This document shows, piece after piece, positions 12,757 through 21,518 of a stretch of 64,000 bases of DNA (within the stretch, counting starts at the first letter, position 1; each line of letters opens with the position of its first letter). The translations under genes were made by a program, and so were the position numbers. Source of the stretch: Chiridota heheva. Taxonomy: Eukaryota; Echinodermata; Holothuroidea; Apodida; Chiridotidae. The DNA lies in NCBI GenBank assembly GCA_020152595.1, contig JAIGNY010002774.1:62501-126500 (forward strand). The letters are read 5' to 3'. Below the pieces are notes generated by a model that ran no database searches, was not told where the DNA came from, and saw only the letters and a program-made list of their open reading frames with translations.

Positions 12757-12772
12757 GGCTCTGAAAAGAGCC
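12757..12772 (-). terminator. Consensus replication-dependent histone stem-loop
   Basis: Minus strand reads CCCAAA GGCTCTTTTCAGAGCC ACCACA, identical to the metazoan histone mRNA 3' stem-loop including the TTTC loop. It is followed about 8 nt on by TATAAGAAAGAGAAAAAAGG (plus 12729-12748), which matches the purine-rich histone downstream element that pairs with U7 snRNA. Spacing from the stop codon is 40 nt, typical of histone genes, but the upstream ORF is not a histone. Confidence 0.9.
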
Positions 12773-12811
12773 TTTGGGTTTTGTTTCTTTTACCGGTTCT
12801 GCCGGTGTCTT

Positions 12812-13183
12812 CTATGCCATCGGGCAGAACGGGCATTCACATAGTGGTTCGGTGGTTTGGGTGCTCACGCTACGAGATACTTCGGAGACCTCTTCCTCCA
12901 TCTTGGTCTTTGCTTTTTCTTCTGACTTTGCTTTATCCTTCTTGTCCTCCTCCTCCTCTAGTGCCGGTGGCCACTCGTCAGCCACGAGAAAGTCCTCGTC
13001 TGCGGCAGCTAATACCCTCGCCCAATCTCCGTTGGTGAGGATCAGCTCCTCGTTCTCGTCCTCCACCTCTCTTTTGACTGTGGATACGCTGAATGGTGCT
13101 TCATCGTCGTCATCCCACTCGCTGCTGGTTGCGGAGCTTAGAGAGCTGGGCGTGTAGCCCGCAAAGAAGTCCTCTCCTTCCAC
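12812..13183 (-). CDS. Hypothetical acidic ORF with histone-type 3' end; no ATG start
   Basis: Open frame of about 124 codons ending at 12812. No in-frame ATG precedes the bulk of the frame: an in-frame TGA lies just upstream of the first usable codon (GTG at 13183) and the nearby ATG is in another frame. The true start must therefore be in an upstream exon, or the gene is broken. Seen: Ser-rich N-terminus, a DDDDE run, the NGDWARVLAAADEDF segment, a Glu/Lys-rich stretch (ALEEEEDKKDKAKSEEKAK) and a C-terminal CECPFC cysteine motif. No family recognised. Upstream are tandem CCAAT-bearing repeats (13330-13560). 40 nt beyond the stop is a perfect consensus histone stem-loop. Confidence 0.45.
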   Translation of the reverse strand: MEGEDFFAGYTPSSLSSATSSEWDDDDEAPFSVSTVKREVEDENEELILTNGDWARVLAAADEDFLVADEWPPALEEEEDKKDKAKSEEKAKTKMEEEVSEVSRSVSTQTTEPLCECPFCPMA

Positions 13184-13329
13184 AGTGCGTCACCATACCT
13201 CTCTTTCTTCCTTAAACACCACAATTGGAAAAAAAGTATACAAAGTATTCATTTTGTTTACGTGCAGATCTAACAGAGCGAATGATTGAAAATGCCGCCA
13301 ACAGTTCTTTTATTCTGTCTGTAAATAAT

Positions 13330-13560
13330 ACTCACCATGCCAGCGATTGGCTGGCCAGGCCATGGCTGCATACTTACCCACCGATTGGTTCGTATCACGC
13401 TTGCCCGTATAAACTTGTCTGGCTCGCGCTCATGTCACCACGTCTGACTATACACGATTGGCCAGACAGGCACGTGGCTGCATACTTACCCCCAATTGGT
13501 TCGTATCACGATTGCTGTGGCCACTTACTTGTCTGGCTCGCGCCCAAGTTATCATGCCTG
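13330..13560. promoter_or_regulatory. Tandem CCAAT/E-box repeat upstream of the acidic ORF
   Basis: Two diverged copies of a unit of about 110 bp, each with GGCTGCATACTTACCC, ATTGGTTCGTATCACG and TTGTCTGGCTCGCGC. Inverted CCAAT boxes (CGATTGG, AATTGG) occur at least four times and CACGTG once. It lies 150-380 bp upstream of the minus-strand acidic ORF, where a histone-like promoter would be expected. Its regulatory role is inferred from position and motif density only. Confidence 0.4.
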
Positions 13561-13654
13561 GCCTACGGTGGTCATCGAATTTCTACGGTAACCTTGAGCT
13601 TTTTTTTTTGAATGTCATTAAATTCTTTTTTCTCTGTTTTGAATAATTATATGC

Positions 13655-13728
13655 GAGGGTAAAGTACCTGCCCTAACCAACGCAGTGGTACCGTAGAAGT
13701 CATGCCACAATTTTGTACTCCTTCCGCC
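13655..13728 (+). repeat. Dispersed repeat (GTAAAGTACCTGCCC type)
   Basis: Shares GGGTAAAG-x-CCTGCCC, AACCAAC, TACCGTA, AAGTCATG and CTTCCGCC in the same order with 18875-18955. Probably part of a SINE-like element. The A26 tract of the PC4-like unit abuts it. Confidence 0.55.
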
Positions 13729-13763
13729 TTTTTTTTTTTTTTTTTTTTTTTTTTAACTTTATT
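13729..13763 (-). terminator. Polyadenylation signal plus A26 tract after the PC4-like ORF
   Basis: On the minus strand AATAAA (plus 13758-13763) is followed by GTT and then 26 A (plus 13729-13754). This may be a retroposed poly(A) tail or an A-tract acquired at insertion. It abuts a dispersed repeat at 13655-13728. Confidence 0.55.
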
Positions 13764-13825
13764 TTTTTCTCGATGCCAGAAAATAAGACGCAGCTTATAT
13801 GGCACAATAACAATAACAAACATAT

Positions 13826-14620
13826 TCACGCAGAGGGTTCTTCTTCTTCTTTGGGTTTCTCGATGATGATGAGTGGTATGTCCAGTTTTAGATTTACCTT
13901 GCGTGTTTTCGACAAGGTGGGAGGTGGCGACGACGACGGTGAACGGGGTCTTTTCTTGCTTTTGAATGTTGTGCTATGGTATCCTCGACCATCTGCTTGC
14001 ACAATTCGTCCATGTCGCTGGCATTTTTCACCAAGAAGGGCACTTTGACCAATGCTTTCAAATGTTCTATTGCAAATAGCCCTTCTGTGCTCGCCAGTTT
14101 GCACCATTGGTCCAGGTTGAGAGAAAGCTCTTTTTCCCCGAGAAATCTCTTTTTCCACGGTCCATTGACGGGTGGTGTGTCCGTTCGGGTAGCGGCTGAT
14201 GGTTTGCATTGCGTAGTCGTAATGGCCTATGTCCACGAGAATGCTTTCACCTTCTGCGGTCAGACCAATGTACATCTGTTTTCCCAGAAGCAAACGTAAG
14301 TTTTCGGGGTGTGACGGACCGCTCATGTGATTGGCTCCCTTGACGTTAGACGTATGGTAATGCAAGGCCATTTCAGATACCATGTTTTTGTTCTTGCAGA
14401 GTTCACCCCAAACGCCTTCTTCCATGGCGATGCCTTGAGCCGTGACTCTAGGTATTGTACAGGGGTTGGTTTTGGCATACTTTCCGAGATGTACATATTT
14501 GATGCTTTCAAACTGCGATGTAGACACGTACACGTTCTCTCCTACGGAATAAGCTCGGGTCACCAATCCGCGACTGTCTCTTACTTTGTCAAAACTATTT
14601 TCATGGATTTTGACGTTCAT
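13826..14620 (-). CDS. PC4 (p15 coactivator)-like ORF with duplicated PC4 domains, frameshifted
   Basis: First ATG at 14620; stop TGA at 13826; 264 aa. Residues about 24-80 match the ssDNA-binding PC4/Sub1 domain: Y-x-VGE-x-VYVS, a VHLGKY strand, P-x-x-x-x-GIAM and a W-x-x-L helix. A second PC4-like unit starts near residue 112 (LLGKQMYI, ILVDIGHYDY). Its second half (plus 14090-14180) reads as PC4 sequence only in a different minus-strand frame, with an LSLNLDQW-type motif. The annotated frame resumes sensible sequence near plus 13960 with a KSKKRPRS basic stretch and an acidic tail. So there is a pair of compensating indels, or two overlapping frames. AATAAA follows about 60 nt after the stop and is followed almost at once by a 26-nt A run. 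PC4 family proteins bind single-stranded DNA and act in transcription; the role of this copy is unknown. Confidence 0.55.
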   Translation of the reverse strand: MNVKIHENSFDKVRDSRGLVTRAYSVGENVYVSTSQFESIKYVHLGKYAKTNPCTIPRVTAQGIAMEEGVWGELCKNKNMVSEMALHYHTSNVKGANHMSGPSHPENLRLLLGKQMYIGLTAEGESILVDIGHYDYAMQTISRYPNGHTTRQWTVEKEISRGKRAFSQPGPMVQTGEHRRAICNRTFESIGQSALLGEKCQRHGRIVQADGRGYHSTTFKSKKRPRSPSSSPPPTLSKTRKVNLKLDIPLIIIEKPKEEEEPSA

Positions 14621-14639
14621 TCGCCCCTGGACCCCTTCC

Positions 14640-15150
14640 AAGGGGCCCTTAAACGGGACTTCTTCTCATGAATCAGTACCTTTTTTTTTTTGCCCCTGGA
14701 CTCCACGATTTACATGTGGGAACTTAGGTAAGGTTCATTTTCAGCCATTGTGGGGTATCAAAAACAAGAAATCTTCAGAACAGGAATTCGTCCATTGGCC
14801 TGATTTTCCTCAATTTTAGGGAAAATTTCTCCTACTGCCCTATGCCTGTTTAGAAATGGTTACCTAAATGCTTATCCAGTTCTCGGAGTAGATTTTATCA
14901 TTTGAATTTGATATTGTTTGTTTTTTCATCACTACATTTTAAAACTTTTTGTTGAATTTAAACAATTGTGGGGCATCATAATCAAGACATTTTCACCCCT
15001 GGACCTAAGTTTCCAAGCAGGGGCGTATAGAAACCGAGGGCTAGGGAGCCAAGGCCCCCAAAACAATTACTGGGAGGGGGAAGGCACCATTTTGTTTCTC
15101 CCATTAATGAATTATTTTGACGAGTCCAGTCAGCCAATCAGATTCCATGG
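14640..15150. other. Intergenic, no gene recognised
   Basis: Contains CCCCTGGAC-rich tracts and a T11 run, but no supported exon. Confidence 0.4.
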
Positions 15151-15159
15151 CATATTTTT

Positions 15160-15475
15160 TCTAAAAATCTTCAAGTTGGGGGAATTTTGCTTCAATTGTT
15201 TCGCAATTTTATTCATTTTCGGAAATTTGTCTAGAAGTTTCCAACAATTTTCATAAAGGTTTCTTCCTTTTCGTAAAATTTGCTTCAAATTTTGTGCAAT
15301 TTTCTTCATATTTTGAGGAGTTCTTTTCAATTTTCGGGAAATTTTCTTCATTTTCGTAAAATCTGTTTCAATTTTCGTCCAATTTCCTTTATTTTCGGAA
15401 ATTTCGCAGAAATTTTCAAAAGTTGTCTTCAATTTTCCTGAAATTTCATTTAAAGTTTGTGCAATCTATTTCATT
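15160..15475. repeat. Degenerate TTCAATTTTCGGGAAATTT-type repeat
   Basis: Successive 20-35 bp units combine CTTCAATTTT, CGGGAAATTT and CTTCATTTTCG with variable spacing. The same texture occurs at 3520-3640, 5310-5750, 7200-7980, 9955-10095, 20215-20400, 20560-20860 and 24905-25505. Confidence 0.75.
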
Positions 15476-15832
15476 TCGCCAACGAAGCAAAACATTAGGT
15501 GATTCTACCATTGATTGATGTACCGTCAATGAAGAGCGCAAGCCTTTATGCCTCTCCAACATGTCCAACACCATTTCCTATGCAAATAAATTTTTTTATA
15601 AAAAAGCACTTCAGTAAATGTCTCTAAAACTCAATAGTTAAAGCATGAGGCATAAAGCACTCTTGATTTTGATAAAGTATTAATATTAGTTAATATTTTT
15701 GATCATATTAATAGAAGAGTATAATCAAAGTTCATATGGAGCAGCAATTTTATACTCGAAAACACGGGCTATGACGAGGGAGTAAAAAAATTGCTCTACT
15801 TGGGAAGAAGTTTAGGTAAGACACACACATTG

Positions 15833-16030
15833 TTGTTTGTTTGTTTGTTTGATGAGGGCTTAACGGCACTACGACAGCGAGCTGGTCAAATTTTGCCTGA
15901 GAGGCTAGATCATTCCAGAGGTAGGAAGAAAAGAAAATTGGGGAGACTGAGAGAAACACGGGGACTAAAACCAGGAAGCTGGGATCGAGGTATGAATTGC
16001 ATTGATGCAAAAAAAGGCCACAGCTGAGCA
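15833..16030 (+). mobile_element. SINE-like repeat starting (TTGT)n-TTTGATGA
   Basis: (TTGT)n then TTTGATGAGGGCTTAACGGC, GTCAAATTTTGCCTGAGAGG and AGGTAGGAAG. The same blocks occur in reverse at 47205-47340, where the (TTTG)n run is AAACAAACAAAC. The tetranucleotide run is probably the tail of an element in the minus orientation. Confidence 0.65.
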
Positions 16031-16943
16031 ACAGAATGTCTAGAGCCAGGAAAGCAAAGGATTAGTGGTTCCAATGCATTATCTAATGTTGCTTAATTTG
16101 AAAGTTTTATATTAAGTGCCATTGCATATCATAATGTATGCTAAATAACATATATATTCATAAGCCATTCTCATCATTATATCAATAAAATAGAACCTGT
16201 AGACAACATTAGCATGTGCATAATAACAACAACATTATCTTACAAGTATGAAGCAAAACACAGTTAAACATTTTTTACCATTTGAAAAATTTACATAAAG
16301 CCCTGCCAGGCTTGCCTGCTCATTAACATTTATGACATCGCTACCAAAATAATTGGGCATAAAAGTAGACCATAACCTATATCAGATATGACATAAATCA
16401 AATGAATTATTCTTAGGATATTGTGTTTACAAGCAATCTGTAACACACTCCCACACACACAGATAAACACACACACACACACACACCATCATGACCTTAT
16501 GCCTATCATATCCGAATCATAAATGGTGTATGTTGAATTCGGCATCTAAAATTAATTGGTACAGCAGCAGGGTTCATAATAGGAAATTTATAATCCATGA
16601 AATGGTAACAATAGAATTTGAAGTTTCGACCGGAGGGAAAGCCACGTCTTTTTTTTTCTCTGGAAGAGCGAGGGAAGCCATCGAGTAAACACATGTAAAA
16701 TACATAATGGAAACTTACCAAATGCAGCAATGGATGGTGTTTGTGGTGCATAATTATTTACCAAAAGAATTCCTTCTTATGGAATGAAATTGAAAAAAAT
16801 AGGTTTTTTTAGTTTACTTAATTCTGTTTACTCCAATAACTGCAGAGAAAACACTTTTCAACACAGAACAGACAGTAAGGCACATATGTTACTAGCTTAA
16901 CCTTTGCACAATTGTTTGGTAATACAAATTTGCATGCTTATGA
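16031..16943. other. Intergenic; AC microsatellite
   Basis: A (CA)n stretch at about 16447-16488. No credible gene; short ORFs at 16491-16751 have no recognisable motif. Confidence 0.45.
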
Positions 16944-16948
16944 TATAT

Positions 16949-17380
16949 CAGTTCGGGAGCAACCCGAAAAACTAGGTACTTTGAAATACGCAAAAAATTG
17001 GGTACTTTTATGCATTACGTCATCGCATGAGCCTACACATTTGACTAGCCCATACTAAACATATAGGATTTCTCATTTTCCGCTCCGGATTGTCCAAAAT
17101 TTCAATGGATAATTTGAAATTTGGAAGACGGATAGTTAATGGAAATTAAAAACTTTAAAAAAAAGCAGCGGCAAAAGTTTTGAGTATCTATTTACTATCA
17201 GTCTCCCAAATTTCAGGTTATCCATTGAAATTTTGGACAATCCGGAGCAGAAAATGAGAAACCCCATGTGTTTATTGTAGGCTAGTCAAATGTGTAGGCT
17301 CATACGATGACGTAATACATAAAAGTACCCAATTTTTTGGGTATTTCAAAGTACCTATTTTTTGGGTTGCTCCCGAACTG
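16949..17380. mobile_element. Foldback/MITE element with ~170-bp terminal inverted repeats
   Basis: Termini CAGTTCGGGAGCAACCC and GGGTTGCTCCCGAACTG. The arms stay complementary through GGATTGTCCAAAATTTCAAT and TGAAATTTGG. Target duplication TATAT at 16944-16948 and 17381-17385. The loop is about 80 bp, with no ORF. Confidence 0.9.
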
Positions 17381-18088
17381 TATATTCAAAGGTCTATAGA
17401 CAGGAACAGGTTTCTGTCAGCCGTGTAGCGAAAAGAACATTCAATTCTGAGTTTAATAATCTATCTTTAAATTTTGAAAATAACACATGTAGTTTTCAAG
17501 TCATGAATAATTAAAGGTTAAAAATTGTGTAATATATTGAAAATGTGATGTATGAACAAGACAATATCTCGAAATACTTTTGGTATTTTTTCTTCACTTA
17601 ATTTGAGACTTTGAAAATGTTCAAAATCTCCAGCTTGAGGTTAGTTGGGAGGTATGGAAATCCTCTTCATTAGAACTATCTTCCCTTTTTCAAAGAATTA
17701 TGGCAGAGTTCAAAACAATAGATATTCATGACAAAATAAAAACTGTGCTGTTCATACATAACAAGAGTAACAACAATGTTTTGCTTATTTGCACAAAAAT
17801 CTTCAATAGCTGTAAAATGGCAAATAATTAAACAATTTTGATGCATTTGTTTGCCTTTTGTGTTTAAATCAACAGTTAATGCTGTCTCTGTCCGTAATAA
17901 TACCTTTAATATATAAATAAAGTACATGCTAAAGAACACTGATATTATTGCAGAAAGAGCAAGAAGCCAATCTCAACTTGTATTTAGGATAGCGAGATAC
18001 TACCTCACTTTGCAAGCAATAAGTGTATGCAGCAGTCAATTGTCAAACTTATATATACATTACATTCCTTCTTCAAGCTTTTACCCTT

Positions 18089-18475
18089 TTATTCATTTTT
18101 GCTTAGGTGAAAATTCACCAAGTGTTCATTTCTATTAAGCAAAGATTCCCCAATATGTTTATTTTCCAAAACATGTATATTTTTAAAGCAAAAGATTGAC
18201 CCGGCAAAGAATTCTCCTGAACTAGATTCATTAAAGGATGAACATTTGTCGTCTTTGTTGTTTTTAAGGTCAGGATACACTATTGCCAATACTTCTTCCA
18301 AAAAAGTGTGGTACACTTTTAAGCTATTACTAGTATTAAACTTGTATGTATTCATGATTTCTGATCCAAAAGGCTGCAAAATAATTGCTGCATATATCAA
18401 ACATAATGAAATTTGATTAAATGCCTTCACAAGAAGCTTGACGTCTTCCTTAACAAAATTGCGAAGATGCAACAA
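18089..18475 (-). other. Unassigned open frame, possible coding remnant
   Basis: About 128 codons open on the minus strand, with no ATG at the 5' end. The upstream boundary is the foldback element at 18481. Composition looks protein-like (FVKEDVKLLVKAFNQISLC, QPFGSEIMNTYKF, FLEEVLAIVYPDLK) rather than repeat-derived. I do not recognise the family. It may be an exon or transposase remnant cut by the insertion. Confidence 0.25.
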
Positions 18476-18480
18476 TAGTT

Positions 18481-18587
18481 AGAGGGGGACTATACAGACC
18501 CCGACCAATCAGAAGCCGGATTTGTTATCACGTGATAGCTTCGCCGTACTTCGTTTCTGATTGGTCGTGGTCTGTATAGCCCCCTCA
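18481..18587. mobile_element. 107-bp hairpin MITE with CCAAT in the arms
   Basis: Arms GAGGGGGACTATACAGACC...GACCAATCAGAA and TTCTGATTGGTC...GGTCTGTATAGCCCCCTC fold over about 35 bp. The loop holds ATCACGTGAT. Confidence 0.85.
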
Positions 18588-19308
18588 GATAGTTTTCATC
18601 TGGGAATGCATAGCCCCCCTCAGAAAGTTTTCATTGGGTCATCGGATTGCGTTACAAGATATTCTCGATTGTTCCGCAGAGTCCTTTTAGCGAGGTGTAT
18701 AGCTCATTTGCATATACTTAATGTTAACTTCTGATTGGGCGGGGTCTGTATAGTTACCACTAAGATGTTTCCTCTGGGTCATCGGATTGCGTCACAAGAT
18801 ATTCTCGATTGTTCTGCAAAGTTCTTTTAGCAAGGTGTATAGCTTTTTCTGACTGGGTGTGTCATGTGATTGTAGGGTAAAAGTGCCTGCCCCAACCAAC
18901 CCAAGATACCGTATGAGGCAAGTCATGGTAGCTCTTTTCTCAACTTCCGCCCTCATTAGGGTTTTATCGGATCTCGAGTTACAAATGTTGGCATTCATCA
19001 GGTGGTGGTAAGGTCGTATTGAATCACCCATACATATATTGGTCATCGGAGTCCTTTTAGCGAGGTGTATAGCTCATTTGCATATACTTAATGCTAACTT
19101 CTGATTGGTCGGGGTCTGTATAGTTATCCCTGAGATTTGTTTTCATCTGGGTCATCGGATTGCGTCAGAAGATGGGAGGGTTTACAAACAAACTATTCAC
19201 CTCGCTAAAAGGACTCTACGGAACAATCGAGAATATCTTGTGACGCAATCCGATGACCCAAATGAAAACTTTCTGAGGGGGGCTATGCAGACCCTGATGA
19301 AAACTATT
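18588..19308. repeat. Larger inverted repeat between two hairpin MITEs
   Basis: 18600-18700 (TTTTCATTGGGTCATCGGAT, AGATATTCTCGATTGTTC, CCTTTTAGCGAGGTG) recurs reversed at 19190-19290. Parts are also repeated directly at 18775-18840 and 19045-19160. It looks like rearranged tandem copies of one element family. Confidence 0.75.
18875..18955 (+). repeat. Second copy of the GTAAAAGTGCCTGCCCC repeat
   Basis: Same ordered blocks as 13655-13728. It continues into TTATCGGATCTCGAGTTAC up to about 19045, which is absent from the first copy. Confidence 0.5.
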
Positions 19309-19414
19309 TGAGGGGGCTATACAGACCTTGACCAATCAGAAGCGAACTACGGCGAAGCTATTACGTGATAGCAAAGCCGGCTTCTGATTGTTCGGGGTCT
19401 GTATAGTCCCCTCT
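19309..19414. mobile_element. Second 106-bp hairpin MITE, inverted relative to the first
   Basis: GAGGGGGCTATACAGACC...GACCAATCAGAAG against CTTCTGATTG...GGGGTCTGTATAGTCCCCTC, with loop ATTACGTGATAG. With 18481-18587 it brackets a nested palindrome. Confidence 0.85.
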
Positions 19415-20035
19415 AACTACTGTTTTACACTTCATTTATGTGTCTTTCAAATGTTAGCTGATTGTCCAACCAAACTCCAAGCTACTTAATACACTATCAT
19501 CAACATCCATTAACTTTTATACCATTAACACTACAATAACGATTAAAATAGCCTATAATAAATGACTGATATGTGCAAGTTGGTATAGGGAGTGATTGCA
19601 AAACCTCTAGTGAGCTTAACGTGGCAATCAAGTACCGTCCCATGGCTATAGAGGAAGCAAACCGAATACATACGATAGTTACTATAGTTACGCCCCCCCC
19701 CCCACCCCTGCTCCCCCACAATTTCCAGTGTTGTCAACGCACCTAGTGTCAAGCCTTTTTAATCTAGACCAGATCAAATCTTGGTCAGATATGAACCTGA
19801 AATACGATCACCTGATCACTTGATCACTGTGCTGATTTAATGTTCTAAAGAGTTCAAATCCCTAACTAGAAGTGGCAAAGACGGAGAGCTGGGTCGAGAG
19901 TCTTTAAGCTAACAAACCCAGTAGAGGACGTGTACAGGTACCGCGGAGCAATTTTTGAAGTGTGTGGGGGGGAGGCTGAAGAAATATGATGGCGAAAATA
20001 AAAGGCTTCATCACTTTCATATTTGTACACTAACT
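19415..20035. other. Intergenic, nothing recognised
   Basis: A C-run at 19693-19702. No supported gene. Confidence 0.4.
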
Positions 20036-20039
20036 ACCA

Positions 20040-20190
20040 ATCATATTGGTAGGCATGGGCAGGGTATCTCTGGGGGAAAAGGGGGGGGGTATATTGGTAG
20101 GCATGGGCAGGGTATCTCTGGGGAAAAGGGGCGTATATTGGTAGGCATGGGCAGGGTATCTCTGGGGGAAAAGGAGGGGGTAAATTAGGT
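20040..20190. repeat. Three tandem copies of a ~50-bp unit
   Basis: ATTGGTAGGCATGGGCAGGG then TATCTCTGGGGGAAAAGG, three times. The copies differ mainly in the G-run length. Confidence 0.9.
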
Positions 20191-21518
20191 TTCATCATTG
20201 ATGTTGCTGCTAATCGGAAAATCTTCAATTTTGAGGATATTTGCTTCATTTTCGGGCACTTTCTTAAATATTTTGGTAAATTGTTTGTCAATTTAAGGGA
20301 AATTTTGTTAATTTATATGCAATTTTAATCAAATTTCTGGCAATTTCCTGTCTTCATTTTTGGGCCATTTTGGAAATATTCCTTCATTTTGGGAGGATTT
20401 TAAGGAAATATGTGTTACATTTTGAAATCATTATACCCGATGGCACCGGAACGTTTTTTAAGTTCGGGGTGGGGGAACATATCTCGACGTGGGGTCATGG
20501 GGCGAAGCCCCGGTGGGGAACCAGGCAGCGAAGACCAGGAAGCTCTGCGGTTTCAGTGCATTTGGGGATAAAATTAGGCAACATTGGGTACAATTTGGCA
20601 ACATTTCCCAAAAATTGAAGAAATTTCCCGAAAATTGACAAAAAAATTAAAAAATGAACAATATTAAAATTAGTGCTATATAGTGCTATTTAATTAAATA
20701 AAATTTACCTGAAAATTGTAAAAAACTGCTTAAAAATGTAGGAAAATTTCCAAAAGTGAAGAAAATGTTCCGAAAATTACAGAAAATTGCCCCAAAATGA
20801 AAGAAATTTTCCGAAAGTTGAGGGGTGTTTCTCGAAAATTTAAGATTACCCGATTAATAGCAACTTGAACATTGATAGAAACTTAATTTTCCCGCTTGTA
20901 AACCGGATAATCAAATTTTGGAGGTCTTGTCCCGACTCCCTGACCTCCCTCTCTGAGAGAGGACCCTTCCTACGCCTTTCCATAATTTGGTTGCTGTGTG
21001 ACTTCGCAGTATTTGTGGCGGGATAGTAAGTTAAGCACCTTCCATGGCTGCTGTAATAATCTGACGGTATCTACAACATCGTTTGTCATCTACTCTGTGT
21101 AGCATGTGTAGCGCCTACTGGTTGCACTTTTAAATGCTCTCACAGTTTCTCACTGTTTTTGTATGTATTCTTAGACTGTCTGTTTTTCAACTTCTACCAA
21201 CTTCATTTGATTCAAGTCAGGATTACTTTGGACTAATTATTTCACATTTTCATGTGAAGTTTTTGGAGATATTTCGGTGGAAATTGTTTCCATTTTCATT
21301 CCCAAGGAACTTAAGGAAGCCTAAAGCTTAGGCCCTTTTTCAGAACATTGCATGTCTGAGGGACTACCCAACCATCTATTTTATTGATCTAGTCTCAGCT
21401 GCCTGAACTTGTTCTCACTCATGGCAATTGTTAATTTCTCAACTTGCTACCTAATCCTATTGTTGGTGATTATGCCTAATCTATCCTATTCTATTGAGAA
21501 GCTTTTACCAGTTTACAA
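20191..21518. other. Degenerate repeats, then unassigned DNA upstream of a LINE
   Basis: 20215-20400 and 20560-20860 are the TTCGGGAAATT-type degenerate repeat. 21000-21518 may include untranslated 5' sequence of the LINE, but its boundary is not visible. Confidence 0.45.
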
